NCBI GenBank assembly: GCA_002410065.1
Contig: DHQB01000007.1
Span: 1 to 64,000 of the forward strand
DNA from: Bacteroidales bacterium UBA5349
Lineage (GTDB): Bacteria > Bacteroidota > Bacteroidia > Bacteroidales > Tenuifilaceae
Length of the DNA stretch: 64,000 bases
Direction of reading: 5' to 3'
Shown in pieces: positions 53,129 through 62,721 of the stretch; the stretch's first letter is position 1, and the number at the start of each line of letters is the position of its first letter. A model generated the notes under the pieces. The model made no database searches and was not told the DNA's origin. It was given only the letters and a program-made list of their open reading frames with translations. A program made the translations under genes and the position numbers.

Positions 53129-56100
53129 CTATGCTTCCGCATCCCTTCCGTGGCAGTTCTTAAACTTTTTACCACTTCCGCATGGGCAAGCATCGTTACG
53201 TCCAACCTTTTTCTCAACCCTAACAGGCTCGCGGTTTCGCTCCTGTGTGTTGGCCGATGCCTGTAAAGCATCTGTACGTGAGGTTTCATATTTGCTCATA
53301 TCAAGTCCCCTGCGTTGACTAGCCTCCTGAACCTGACTAGGATCACGAAGTGGAATATGAGCTTTCATTAGTATAGAGATAACCTCGCGGTTAACTGTAT
53401 CGATCATATTTTTGAAAAGTTCATACGCCTCAAACTTATAGATAAGTAATGGATCCTTTTGCTCATATGTTGCATTCTGAACGCTTTGCTTGAGTTCATC
53501 CATTTCGCGCAAATGTTCTTTCCAGTGATCATCAATTATGTAAAGGATAATTGTTTTAGCGAAAGAACGGTTAAGCTCTTTTGCACCTGAATCAAATGCT
53601 TTTTTAAGGTTGGTAACAATTTGGAAAACCTTCTGGCCATCGGAAATTGGAACAACAATATTTTCGTAAACAGCCGATTGCTTTTCGAAAACCTCTTTAA
53701 TTACAGGGAATGCCTGCTTGGCTATGGTATTGGTTTTATTCTCATAGTTTGCCAGAGTTGCTCGATAGACTTTCTCTGTAAGTTCACTGGGTGAAAGTTG
53801 CATGAACTCTTTCTCGGTGAATGGAGCGTCAATTGAGAGGTTACGGATAAGTTCCAGTTTAAATTCTTTAAACTCAATATTACCATGGGTATCGTTTATT
53901 ATGGCTGTGCTAACATCGTAAAGCATGTTTGCCACATCAACATCAATTCGCTCACCGTAAAGAGCATTCCTGCGGCGTGTATAAATAACCTCACGTTGTG
54001 AGTTCATCACGTCATCGTACTCAAGAAGTCTTTTTCGAATTCCGAAGTTATTCTCCTCAACCTTTTTCTGGGCCCGCTCAATCGATTTTGAAATCATGGA
54101 GTGCTGAATAACCTCCCCCTCTTTCAGTCCAAGCCTATCCATTACCTTAGCAATTCTATCGGAACCAAATAAGCGCATCAAATCATCCTCGAGCGAAACA
54201 AAGAACTGAGATGTACCTGGATCGCCCTGACGACCTGACCGACCACGCAACTGGCGGTCAACACGACGTGACTCATGGCGCTCAGTACCAATAATGGCTA
54301 AACCTCCAGCCTGCTTAACCTCAGTCGAAAGTTTGATGTCGGTTCCCCTACCGGCCATATTCGTTGCAATGGTTACTGCTTTTACCCTACCTGCTTCGGC
54401 TACAATATCGGCCTCACGCTGGTGTAGCTTAGCGTTAAGCACATTGTGCTTAATTCCTTTCATCTTGAGCATTCGGCTAAGCAACTCCGATATTTCCACC
54501 GACGTAGTACCTACCAGCACCGGTCTATTTGCTTGAGTTAACTTAACTATCTCATCAATAACCGCCATGTATTTCTCGCGCTTGGTTTTGTAAACCAAAT
54601 CCTCCATATCCTTGCGGACAATGGGTCGGTTTGTTGGTATAACAACCACATCGAGTTTGTAAATTGACCAGAATTCACCAGCTTCAGTTTCAGCAGTACC
54701 CGTCATACCCGCTAACTTATGGTACATACGGAAATAGTTCTGAAGTGTAACTGTTGCAAAGGTTTGAGTTGCGGCCTCAACCTTAACCTGTTCTTTTGCC
54801 TCAATAGCCTGGTGCAAACCATCGGAATAGCGACGCCCTTCGAGAATACGACCAGTTTGCTCGTCAACAATCTTCACCTTATTATCCATCACAACGTACT
54901 CAACATCAATCTCAAACATTGCATACGCCTTAAGCAACTGGTGAACAGTGTGAACCCTTTCAGACTTTATTGAAAAATCGCGAATAAGTTCCTCTTTTGC
55001 ATCAATCAACTTTTGAGGCGATAAGTTTTGCTTCTCTAAATCGGCAATTTCGCTTCCAATATCGGGCAGGATAAAGAATTTTGAGTCCTCTGATGAACTA
55101 GTAATAAGGTCAATCCCTTTTTCGGTAAGCTCCACAGAGTTTTGCTTTTCATCAACAACAAAAAACAGATCATCGGTAACAATGTGCATGTTCTTGTTAT
55201 TCTCCTGCATGTAAAAATTCTCAGTTTTAAGTAGCAGCGCCTTTGCCCCTTGTTCACTAAGAAATTTAATTAAAGGCTTATACTTTGGATATCCTTTAAA
55301 AGCAGTTAACAGTATTTTACCTCCATCCTCGTTTTTGCCTTCAGCAATTAACTTTTTGGCATCAGCCAGCAGTTGAGTAACAAGGTTACGCTGAGCATTC
55401 ACCAACTTTTCAACCTTTGGTTTATACTCCTCAAACATCTGAATATCGCCCTTGGGAACTGGGCCAGAAATAATTAGCGGAGTACGAGCATCGTCAATAA
55501 GTACTGAGTCAACCTCATCGACAATTGCATAGTGATGCTTGCGCTGCACTAAATCGGCAGGTGCAATGGCCATGTTATCGCGGAGATAATCGAAACCAAA
55601 CTCGTTGTTTGTTCCAAAGGTTATGTCGGCCATATAGGCGTTTCGCCTTGCCTCGCTATTGGGTTGATGCTTATCTATACAATCCACTGAAAGTCCATGA
55701 AACTCGTATAGAGGCCCCATCCACTCGGAGTCGCGTCGAGCAAGGTAATCGTTTACAGTAACAATGTGTACGCCTAAGCCTGCAATTGCATTTAGGAATA
55801 CGGGGAGCGTTGCAACAAGGGTTTTTCCCTCTCCAGTTGCCATCTCCGATATCTTACCCTGGTGAAGCACAACACCCCCAATCAACTGCACATCGTAATG
55901 TACCATGTCCCACACAATCTCCGTTCCACCAGCAATCCAACGATTTTTATAAATAGCTTTATTGCCTTCAATGGTTACGAAATCCTTTTTAGCCGCCAAA
56001 TTCCTATCGAACTCATTGGCGGTAACCACAATTGTTTCATTCTCTTTAAGTCTGCGGGCAGTTTCCTTAACTATTGAAAAGGCTTCGGGAAGAATCTCAT

Positions 56101-56419
56101 CAAGTATTACTTCAACCTTTTCGTCAATTTGCTTTTTAAGCTTATCAATTTCGTTCGATAAAGACTCTTTCTCATCAAAACTGAGTTCGTTAGACTCCAT
56201 CTTAAACTTCATCTCTTCAACCTTGCCCATTTCCGTAGCTATCGTACCCCTTACCCTCTGCTTTAGCTTTTCGGATTCGGCCCTAAGCTCATCATGAGAC
56301 AAAGTTACGAAACGAGGGTAAACGGCTTGGATTTTATCAGCATAAGGCATTAACTCTTTTAAATCGCGCTTTGCTTTATCACCAAAAAATTTGGAAAGAA
56401 TTGTATCAATTGCACCCAT
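53129..56419 (-). CDS. secA: Preprotein translocase ATPase SecA
   Basis: 1096 residues. Walker A lies in ATGEGKTLVATLP and Walker B in IVDEVDSVLIDDARTPLIISG. Helicase motifs include VGTTSVEISELLS, ATNMAGRGTDIKL and QLRGRSGRQGDPG. The tail is a zinc-binding CPCGSGKKFKNCHG. It drives export of unfolded proteins through SecYEG. It is longer than the 901-residue E. coli protein, mainly through a Bacteroidota-typical insertion of about 130 residues after the first nucleotide-binding motifs (about 325-450). Confidence 0.98.
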   Translation of the reverse strand: MGAIDTILSKFFGDKAKRDLKELMPYADKIQAVYPRFVTLSHDELRAESEKLKQRVRGTIATEMGKVEEMKFKMESNELSFDEKESLSNEIDKLKKQIDEKVEVILDEILPEAFSIVKETARRLKENETIVVTANEFDRNLAAKKDFVTIEGNKAIYKNRWIAGGTEIVWDMVHYDVQLIGGVVLHQGKISEMATGEGKTLVATLPVFLNAIAGLGVHIVTVNDYLARRDSEWMGPLYEFHGLSVDCIDKHQPNSEARRNAYMADITFGTNNEFGFDYLRDNMAIAPADLVQRKHHYAIVDEVDSVLIDDARTPLIISGPVPKGDIQMFEEYKPKVEKLVNAQRNLVTQLLADAKKLIAEGKNEDGGKILLTAFKGYPKYKPLIKFLSEQGAKALLLKTENFYMQENNKNMHIVTDDLFFVVDEKQNSVELTEKGIDLITSSSEDSKFFILPDIGSEIADLEKQNLSPQKLIDAKEELIRDFSIKSERVHTVHQLLKAYAMFEIDVEYVVMDNKVKIVDEQTGRILEGRRYSDGLHQAIEAKEQVKVEAATQTFATVTLQNYFRMYHKLAGMTGTAETEAGEFWSIYKLDVVVIPTNRPIVRKDMEDLVYKTKREKYMAVIDEIVKLTQANRPVLVGTTSVEISELLSRMLKMKGIKHNVLNAKLHQREADIVAEAGRVKAVTIATNMAGRGTDIKLSTEVKQAGGLAIIGTERHESRRVDRQLRGRSGRQGDPGTSQFFVSLEDDLMRLFGSDRIAKVMDRLGLKEGEVIQHSMISKSIERAQKKVEENNFGIRKRLLEYDDVMNSQREVIYTRRRNALYGERIDVDVANMLYDVSTAIINDTHGNIEFKEFKLELIRNLSIDAPFTEKEFMQLSPSELTEKVYRATLANYENKTNTIAKQAFPVIKEVFEKQSAVYENIVVPISDGQKVFQIVTNLKKAFDSGAKELNRSFAKTIILYIIDDHWKEHLREMDELKQSVQNATYEQKDPLLIYKFEAYELFKNMIDTVNREVISILMKAHIPLRDPSQVQEASQRRGLDMSKYETSRTDALQASANTQERNREPVRVEKKVGRNDACPCGSGKKFKNCHGRDAEA

Positions 56420-56526
56420 GGGTTTATGCTATTTAAAACTTAATATTTATAATCGAACCTACAAATTTAGCAGATTTTTAGGAGATGTGGAAGAATGAGC
56501 CAATAATATAACACTAATTAAATTAA

Positions 56527-56554
56527 TGGCCTGGTGAGATACCCCACCAAGCCA
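56527..56554 (-). terminator. Probable terminator after the LolA-like gene
   Basis: 10-nt arms TGGCCTGGTG / CACCAAGCCA with one mismatch and an 8-nt loop, about 50 nt beyond the gene; only a weak T-rich tail on the - strand. Confidence 0.45.
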
Positions 56555-56606
56555 CTAGTTATATTATGAAAAATTAGTTTGAAACTTCAATTTTGGGGTT
56601 TGCCTA

Positions 56607-57377
56607 CTATTTTTCTAAACTTGAAACCGCAAAACTATTCTCATTGAGTTTAGAACCTAACTGAAAACTCTTAACCTTCATCTCGGAGCGCCTGTTGCTC
56701 TGTACATTCTTCATCTCCATTTGATACGAAAAATATAGACCATTGGATTGCTTACGATAATCGCCTAAGGTCATTACCTTATTTAGCTTGTCTGTCCTAT
56801 CATACAACTCGCTTTTTTGAATAAGATAGGTGCTCTTTTCAATATACGATACTCGTCTCTTAAAGCCATACTCACTTTCCATCTCACGCGACTTTGTTAA
56901 AGCCTCAACCTTCCAGCAAATTTTACCATTAATGGTCTCTTCGCCCAGTAGTGTGTAGGTAAAATCATCAAGATTAGGTCGGCTCATATCGGCATTTGTG
57001 AATTCTGAACCCATAAAACTTTTGCCTTTTTCGGTAGTCACAATTCGCCTAGTGCGACGCATTGAGGGCAGATAAACCCACATGTCGTCAGCCTTATCCT
57101 CATAATCGTAAATTAAAATTGAGGTTCCCTGCACATCGGCGGGTGAAAGAAAACGCATTAGCGTTTTGGTAACATCACCAAATTTTCGGGTTGCAACAGC
57201 AACTTGTCGCTCTCGTGAATTGCCCTTATTATCGTAAATGTAAAGGTTTGTAGCCATCTCCATAGCCTCAAACTCTATTACCTTTGAAGATTTATCGGAA
57301 ATCTCACGGGCATCCTGAGCTACCCCATGAAACGCAAAGGCTAAAAATGCAATTGATGTAATTAGTATTGTCCTCAT
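56607..57377 (-). CDS. LolA-like outer-membrane lipoprotein-sorting protein (COG2834 type)
   Basis: 256 residues, signal peptide cleaved near GVAQ-DARE. The LolA_like beta fold is indicated by MEMATNLYIYDNKGNSRERQV, MRFLSPADVQGTSILIYDYED (about 95-115), DDMWVYLPSMRRTRRI and GSEFTNADMSRPNLDDFTYTLLG. Family members in MMPL operons are periplasmic lipid-binding partners of the exporter, not the canonical LolA. Last gene of the DUF1302-MMPL-LolA-like operon (65 nt after the MMPL gene). Predicted to carry a lipid or hydrophobic cargo across the periplasm. Confidence 0.87.
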   Translation of the reverse strand: MRTILITSIAFLAFAFHGVAQDAREISDKSSKVIEFEAMEMATNLYIYDNKGNSRERQVAVATRKFGDVTKTLMRFLSPADVQGTSILIYDYEDKADDMWVYLPSMRRTRRIVTTEKGKSFMGSEFTNADMSRPNLDDFTYTLLGEETINGKICWKVEALTKSREMESEYGFKRRVSYIEKSTYLIQKSELYDRTDKLNKVMTLGDYRKQSNGLYFSYQMEMKNVQSNRRSEMKVKSFQLGSKLNENSFAVSSLEK

Positions 57378-57442
57378 AATGTTTTGTTTATAATAGTATT
57401 AGTATTTTTTAAAAAAATTGAATTCTGTTATAATTGTGCAAC

Positions 57443-59728
57443 CTAATCCTTAATAAAGTTAACGCTCTTGCCATTTTTTAGTAAAAACTTTGGCTCGGTA
57501 AGTATTGTTATTGCAGGTATAAGAATTAGTGCGCACAGTAGGCATAGTAACAATGAGAAGATAATAAGGAATGCAAAGGTTTTTAGAATCATCATCCCTG
57601 AGAAAAATAGCACAGCAAAACCAATGATTACCGAAATTGCGTTTATGGCTATCCCCCTACCAGTTGTTACTAGCGTTGTTTGAACAGCTTCTGCATAACT
57701 ACGTCCTAGGCTCAACTCATACTTCAATCGCCAGAAAAGGTGTATTGTATAATCGACACCAATACCTATGGCTATGGATGAAAGCAATGAGTTTCCAATA
57801 TCGAGTTGAAAACCGAACCATCCCATAAGTCCAAAATTACAAATTAGGGTAACCAAAAGCGGAATGCTGCCCAAAAGCCCTGCCGAGAAGGCCCTGAAAA
57901 TAATCCAAAGCAGGATGGCAATTGCTACAAGTGCAAATATTAACGAATAGATTTGACCTTTAACAATGGCATTAGCCATCTCTTTCTCTACCAAGCACTG
58001 CCCAGCCACTAATGTTGCAGATGGCGTTTTATCAACCAACTCACGAATACTAGACTCAATTCTATTGAAATCGTCAATATTGCTTGCAACAAATTGCACG
58101 CTTAGCACAGCTTTGGTATAATCAAAATCTACCAGTTTTTCAAAGTCTTCTGGGTCGCCACTCATACTATAAAACTCTATATACTGTGCAATGGCCTGGC
58201 GCGAGTCAGGAATCTTATCGTAAAACTCGCTATCTGGGTCGTTAAGCGAACGACTAATAATTCGTATAACCGTTGCCAGTGAGGTTACACTACCAACCCC
58301 CTTAACACCTTCAAGTTGAGTTTCGAATCTATCCATAGCTTTCATAACTTCAGGCTCCATTATTTCGCCCTCAAAAAGCACATTGATGTTTTTAGTGCCT
58401 CCAAATTTAGCATTGGCAATATCAGTTGATATCCTTAGTGAATGCTTTTGGGGCATCATCTTCTCTAAGTTAATGCTAACCTGCAATCTGCTAATGCCTA
58501 CGCTGGCAATAATCATAAAACTTACAAAAATATATATTACTCTCCGAGGGGTATTTACTGCAACCCTAGCCGACCATTTCAGTAATTTATCGATTATTGA
58601 TTTTTTACCGGTAGTGTAAACTTTTATCGGCTTCCCTTTCTTCATTTTTATCATAATGGCCGGGATAAAAAGCAAACTGAGAGCTAGGGCAAACCCAATG
58701 GCCACTGAACTTACAATACCCATTTGCTTAGCAGGCAGCATGATATGAACAATTAAGCCCATAACCCCAATGATGGTAGTTAATCCGGTTAACAAAATGG
58801 GTTTAGATAGTTGCTTAAGCGATTCGGTAACGATTTGTACCATTGTCCAATCGGGATTTTTAGCATTAAGTTCCTGATAACGTGCCATAATATGAACACC
58901 ATAATTATTGGCAATGGCAATCATCATAATGGGTATTAGCACAGCAATCAAACTAAAATCAAATCCCAATATGGGCATAAGGCCCATTGCTAAAACTATT
59001 GACATAATTACTACCGCAAATGGCAGTAAAACCCCTCTACGTTCCCTAAAAGAGAGGTATAAGAATATGAGCATAATTATAAGCCCAAGGGGCATAAGTA
59101 TGGCAATATCGCGTGTGGCCTTTGCCTGAACCTCGTACCGTAAGTATGGTAAACCATTGAGATAAACTGCCTCGTTTCCGGGATTCTCTTTAAGAGTAGT
59201 TGAGATAAAATCGAAGATTTCTTCGTCAGAAACACCCTCATTGGCATTAAGGATTATTGAGGTGTACTTAAAATCATCGGAAACCAGTAATTTATATGCT
59301 AATGGGTTATCTCTAAGCTCCTGGCGGAGTTGATCGCGCTCATCATTGGTTTCGGGAATAAGCCTAATGGCAGGGTCAACCAACATAGCTCCATCATCGC
59401 CCCTAATGTACTTAGTTTCAAAAAGAGACATTACGTCATCAACTAGCTCGGAATACTTTAGCTCGTTATTAATTTGATAAATTCTGTCGAGCGTTTCGGA
59501 TGATAAAATATCGTCCGATTTAAAGATTATAAGGATAGGTTCATACTTCCCAAAAATCTCTTCAAGTTTCTCGTTGTTTATATTGGCCTCAATCCCATCG
59601 GGCAGATAATCCATAAGGTCAGGGTTTATCTTTCCTTTTGATAGAGGAAAAAGCATTAGTAGGGTAACTATTACCGGCACTATTATTAACCATCTGCGGT
59701 AGCGGGTTATAAATTCATTAGTGTTCAT
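57443..59728 (-). CDS. MMPL/RND-family exporter
   Basis: 761 residues, with about twelve transmembrane helices in two repeats (TM1, periplasmic porter domain, five helices; repeated). Landmark segments: FSLIAVLIPIMMIAIANNYGVHIMARYQEL (about 250-280) in the first half and SLLSSIAIGIGVDYTIHLFWRL (about 640-661, with the Asp of the proton relay) in the second. RND proteins of this size class export lipids or hydrophobic molecules using the proton gradient. Flanked by an outer-membrane beta-barrel gene and a LolA-like gene. Cargo unknown. Confidence 0.9.
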   Translation of the reverse strand: MNTNEFITRYRRWLIIVPVIVTLLMLFPLSKGKINPDLMDYLPDGIEANINNEKLEEIFGKYEPILIIFKSDDILSSETLDRIYQINNELKYSELVDDVMSLFETKYIRGDDGAMLVDPAIRLIPETNDERDQLRQELRDNPLAYKLLVSDDFKYTSIILNANEGVSDEEIFDFISTTLKENPGNEAVYLNGLPYLRYEVQAKATRDIAILMPLGLIIMLIFLYLSFRERRGVLLPFAVVIMSIVLAMGLMPILGFDFSLIAVLIPIMMIAIANNYGVHIMARYQELNAKNPDWTMVQIVTESLKQLSKPILLTGLTTIIGVMGLIVHIMLPAKQMGIVSSVAIGFALALSLLFIPAIMIKMKKGKPIKVYTTGKKSIIDKLLKWSARVAVNTPRRVIYIFVSFMIIASVGISRLQVSINLEKMMPQKHSLRISTDIANAKFGGTKNINVLFEGEIMEPEVMKAMDRFETQLEGVKGVGSVTSLATVIRIISRSLNDPDSEFYDKIPDSRQAIAQYIEFYSMSGDPEDFEKLVDFDYTKAVLSVQFVASNIDDFNRIESSIRELVDKTPSATLVAGQCLVEKEMANAIVKGQIYSLIFALVAIAILLWIIFRAFSAGLLGSIPLLVTLICNFGLMGWFGFQLDIGNSLLSSIAIGIGVDYTIHLFWRLKYELSLGRSYAEAVQTTLVTTGRGIAINAISVIIGFAVLFFSGMMILKTFAFLIIFSLLLCLLCALILIPAITILTEPKFLLKNGKSVNFIKD

Positions 59729-59845
59729 ATTTCTTAGTATTATTTATTGTTTGATGACTTTTGTTTATTGTTCTTTAGTGTGCCTTTAAAATCTTAATAG
59801 TTTATTTTTATGGCTACTTGCTTTACATATCAATCATTTGTCCTA

Positions 59846-61192
59846 CTAAAACCCTACCTCAAGACCAAGGAAAACTCCATTCATTACCCTTCCGGCCATG
59901 TTAAAAATGGATTGATCGGGGCCAAGCATATAACTGCAACCAATGTTTGCCGAAACTGCATCGGTTAAACTCCATTTAATCCTACTCCTCAACAAGTACT
60001 CTTCAGTGGTAATATTATATGCTCCAGATAGTTCAACATTCAATTGTTCGTATAAGAACGACCTATTGAGCGACAGAAATAGCATGTGATTTGTTTCCTT
60101 TTGCTGGTTAAAAATCTTGCGATTGTACTTATTAGATTCAAACAATACCATTTCCGCAGCATATTGGGCTAGTTCATCGGGTGTGTAACCGGTGGGTATT
60201 GGGGTTATTAACTCTTTAAAGTTAAAGGTATACTTCCCAACATACTGAAAGATGGTTGTAATATCCCAGAAACTTCTTTCAATACCCACAACATATGAGA
60301 AGTCAGGGTTGGGTATATTCATCTCGGTCTCGTAATCTTTAGTCAGATTTAAAGCCATTTCGCCCCGAATAATCCACGATTTTACGGGTAAAGCAAAATC
60401 GGCACCAATGGTTTGCATAAAGTAAGGCTTGGGCCTAAAGTTCACCGCTAATGGACTTAGCGTATAACTGTCGAGTTCAAATCCGTAAAACGGATTATGC
60501 CCAATAAAATAGGATGCAGAAAGGCTAACAGATGATGACTCTAGGTTGAATCTTGCAGCCAACGAACCCTTATCGAACTTTAGCTCTGGACTATCAACCT
60601 GAGAAAAGGTTGCAGGTTGCCCCATATCAAAAAGTTCGTAACGATAAACCGAAGGTTTATAAAAAGGGATTGCAATCAACTCAATATCAATCGTGTTAGT
60701 TGGCTTCAGCTTTGTGCGAAACATAAAGTTTGACAATTTTTGGTCGTCGGGCTCATAGGTAAGAAAAAAGTAGTTGTTGGGAGTTATGTTATTGGTTGGA
60801 TTAAACCCATCGGTGCGGCCCCAAGCAACTATTTGATTACCTATAAACAGATCGATTTTATCTCCTCTATAACCAGCATACGCCTCTTTTAACTGAAGTT
60901 GTAATTCCCTATTATCAAAGAATACTCCCTCACGCACACGCAAATCGGCATATAGAAATGTTTTCTGCTTCTCAAGTCGCCCTCTTAGAGCAAATTCTCC
61001 AAATACATTTGAATAATCAAAATCCTTGGATCCCCCATATACTAACCCTCTAGTAAACCCATTTAACTCAAACGATACATTTTTTGCATTGTCAGTAGAG
61101 GTTTCACTGGTTAAATCATCAAATATTGATTGCCCGAAAAGGAAAGAACCAGTGAGTATGAAAAAGGCTAGTGTTAAAAAAATATTCTTCAT
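59846..61192 (-). CDS. DUF1302-like outer-membrane beta-barrel protein
   Basis: 448 residues with signal peptide (cleaved near FLFGQ). Aromatic-rich alternating strands with the family-like segment DLFIGNQIVAWGRTDGFNPTNNITP (about 115-140) and a C-terminal phenylalanine (FLGLEVGF) typical of outer-membrane barrels. Found next to MMPL exporters in many bacteria as a putative outer-membrane channel or lipid acceptor. Heads the three-gene operon. Confidence 0.82.
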   Translation of the reverse strand: MKNIFLTLAFFILTGSFLFGQSIFDDLTSETSTDNAKNVSFELNGFTRGLVYGGSKDFDYSNVFGEFALRGRLEKQKTFLYADLRVREGVFFDNRELQLQLKEAYAGYRGDKIDLFIGNQIVAWGRTDGFNPTNNITPNNYFFLTYEPDDQKLSNFMFRTKLKPTNTIDIELIAIPFYKPSVYRYELFDMGQPATFSQVDSPELKFDKGSLAARFNLESSSVSLSASYFIGHNPFYGFELDSYTLSPLAVNFRPKPYFMQTIGADFALPVKSWIIRGEMALNLTKDYETEMNIPNPDFSYVVGIERSFWDITTIFQYVGKYTFNFKELITPIPTGYTPDELAQYAAEMVLFESNKYNRKIFNQQKETNHMLFLSLNRSFLYEQLNVELSGAYNITTEEYLLRSRIKWSLTDAVSANIGCSYMLGPDQSIFNMAGRVMNGVFLGLEVGF

Positions 61193-61406
61193 GGTATTAT
61201 AAATTATGTTATAGTTATTAGTTATGGCTTACATTATCAAATACTTTTAGAGGCACTTTGGCTATGCATTTTCATTTCAAAGAGATCAAGCATAACCGTT
61301 AAAATGAAATGAGGGTGAAGAAAATGAGTGGAGTTGTAACTTCACTTTTCCTTATATGCACTCTGTTGTATGCCAAAATTACATCCAGAGTAGTTTGGAT
61401 TAGTAC
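61193..61406. other. Leader/intergenic region of the envelope operon
   Basis: About 210 bp between the araC-type terminator and the DUF1302 gene, without a gene. It must hold the promoter of the envelope operon on the - strand. Near-repeat motifs CATTTTCATTT (61268-61278) and AAAATGAAATG (61301-61311) form an imperfect inverted repeat that could be a regulator site. Confidence 0.4.
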
Positions 61407-61446
61407 AAATAAAAAAAGTTGAACAAGTAGTAGTTGTTCAACTTTT
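61407..61446 (-). terminator. Terminator after the AraC-type regulator gene
   Basis: Perfect 13-bp stem AAAAGTTGAACAA / TTGTTCAACTTTT (61414-61426 and 61434-61446), 7-nt loop, followed by seven T on the - strand. Confidence 0.9.
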
Positions 61447-61499
61447 AAATATGAACCCATAAGGGGCTATATTTCACCTAGTAGCGGGTAGTACAAAAA

Positions 61500-62576
61500 T
61501 TAAATTTTTGAGTTTTTGTATTGCAGGGGTGTTTGGCCTGTGGCCTTTTTGAAGATGGTAAAAAATGATGACTTGCTATTAAACCCACATTCGTAGCCTA
61601 TGGCCTCAATTGAGAAATAATTTTTGTCGTCCGAGAGCGTACTTTTTACTGCTTCAATTCTGTATTCGTTTACAAACTGAAAGAAGTTTTTACCAATCTC
61701 CTTATTCAATACTTCTGTAATATGATGCTTTGGGTAACCTAATGATTTAGATAGCATATCCATGCTTAAATCGGGGTTTAAATAGGGTTTTGTCTTTTCG
61801 AAATATTCAATCAAATCACCTTTAATTACATTAGTTTGCTCCTCGGAAAGCATTTGACTACTATTCTTTTCGTCACTTTTAGTAATATCAGTAAATTCTC
61901 TAAAAATTACATCCTGCTTTAACCCATAAAACCCTAATACATAAACTAATACTAGCAATGCTGAATAGTTAACAACTGGTGATAGGGGGAACTCGATATA
62001 CATAAAAACGTTAAAAATACCGCTAACCACAAGTACTAGGCAGTAAAGATTATAAAAGATTACAACAAAGAAAAGCCAAGTAATTTTTTTATTGCTCTCG
62101 ATATTGGAGAACTCATCCACAAGTCGAGAACGATGTCTGTAAATAAGCAGAGTAGCCGTTGAGTTATAGGTAACCCACGAAGTTAACGAGGCGATTGCAA
62201 ATGCTAAGCGGAACCAGTATGTTGAATCAAGGTTTAAGTAGCCAAACAGCATATAGGGTTCATGGAGTATATAGGCAAATATCTCAAAAAACAGGAAGGG
62301 CAATAGGTGAGCTAACTGCATTGGCTTAAGCCTAAAATCGGGCTGAACCAATGAACGAACATAAAGGTAGAATGCTGGATTAAAAAGCAGGAATGAGCTG
62401 GATAGCATCGGATAGTTAAACAATCTATAATCTATAGCGCACGAAAAAAACTCAATGGCCAATAGAGTTAACCAAGCAGTTAAAATTTTATCGGGAATGG
62501 TTCTATTCTTTTTGGACATCATTATAATGGCCGCAAAAAGTCCTTGTGAGAAACCTATCCATGCAATTATCTCCAT
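61500..62576 (-). CDS. Membrane-anchored AraC-family transcriptional regulator
   Basis: 358 residues. The first 215 residues contain about seven hydrophobic helices, then a charged linker (about 220-245). A C-terminal AraC HTH domain (about 250-356) has LSKSLGYPKHHITEVLNKEIGKNFFQFVNEYRIEAVKSTL and the signature AIGYECGFNSKSSFFTIFKKATGQTPLQYK. This layout (membrane sensor plus HTH) is common in Bacteroidota. It precedes the DUF1302-MMPL-LolA operon on the same strand, so control of that operon is plausible. A TAAATTTG element ends 5 bases before the ATG, hinting at a very short or leaderless transcript. Confidence 0.88.
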   Translation of the reverse strand: MEIIAWIGFSQGLFAAIIMMSKKNRTIPDKILTAWLTLLAIEFFSCAIDYRLFNYPMLSSSFLLFNPAFYLYVRSLVQPDFRLKPMQLAHLLPFLFFEIFAYILHEPYMLFGYLNLDSTYWFRLAFAIASLTSWVTYNSTATLLIYRHRSRLVDEFSNIESNKKITWLFFVVIFYNLYCLVLVVSGIFNVFMYIEFPLSPVVNYSALLVLVYVLGFYGLKQDVIFREFTDITKSDEKNSSQMLSEEQTNVIKGDLIEYFEKTKPYLNPDLSMDMLSKSLGYPKHHITEVLNKEIGKNFFQFVNEYRIEAVKSTLSDDKNYFSIEAIGYECGFNSKSSFFTIFKKATGQTPLQYKNSKI

Positions 62577-62580
62577 GACG

Positions 62581-62588
62581 CAAATTTA
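62581..62588 (-). promoter_or_regulatory. Candidate -7 element immediately before the AraC-type gene
   Basis: TAAATTTG on the - strand fits TAnnTTTG but lies only about 5 nt before the ATG, which would give an almost leaderless mRNA. It may be chance in A/T-rich DNA. Confidence 0.25.
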
Positions 62589-62662
62589 CAAATATTGTTA
62601 TGGTTTTGCGTTACGTACGACATATTTTAACGCTTGTGAAACAATCATCGTTTAATTTTTAC

Positions 62663-62670
62663 TAAATTTG
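62663..62670 (+). promoter_or_regulatory. Candidate -7 promoter element of the SiaC-like gene
   Basis: TAAATTTG fits TAnnTTTG, 51 nt before the start codon. The nearest TTG (62634-62636) is 26 nt upstream, longer than the ideal spacing. Confidence 0.4.
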
Positions 62671-62721
62671 TTTTAGCCAACCCATAGCAAAAAACGTTTT
62701 TATATCAGCCCAACATATTAA

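Noticed and set aside
54970..55450. Long insertion in SecA compared with E. coli
   Set aside because: Such an insertion is usual in Bacteroidota SecA, so it is not novel.
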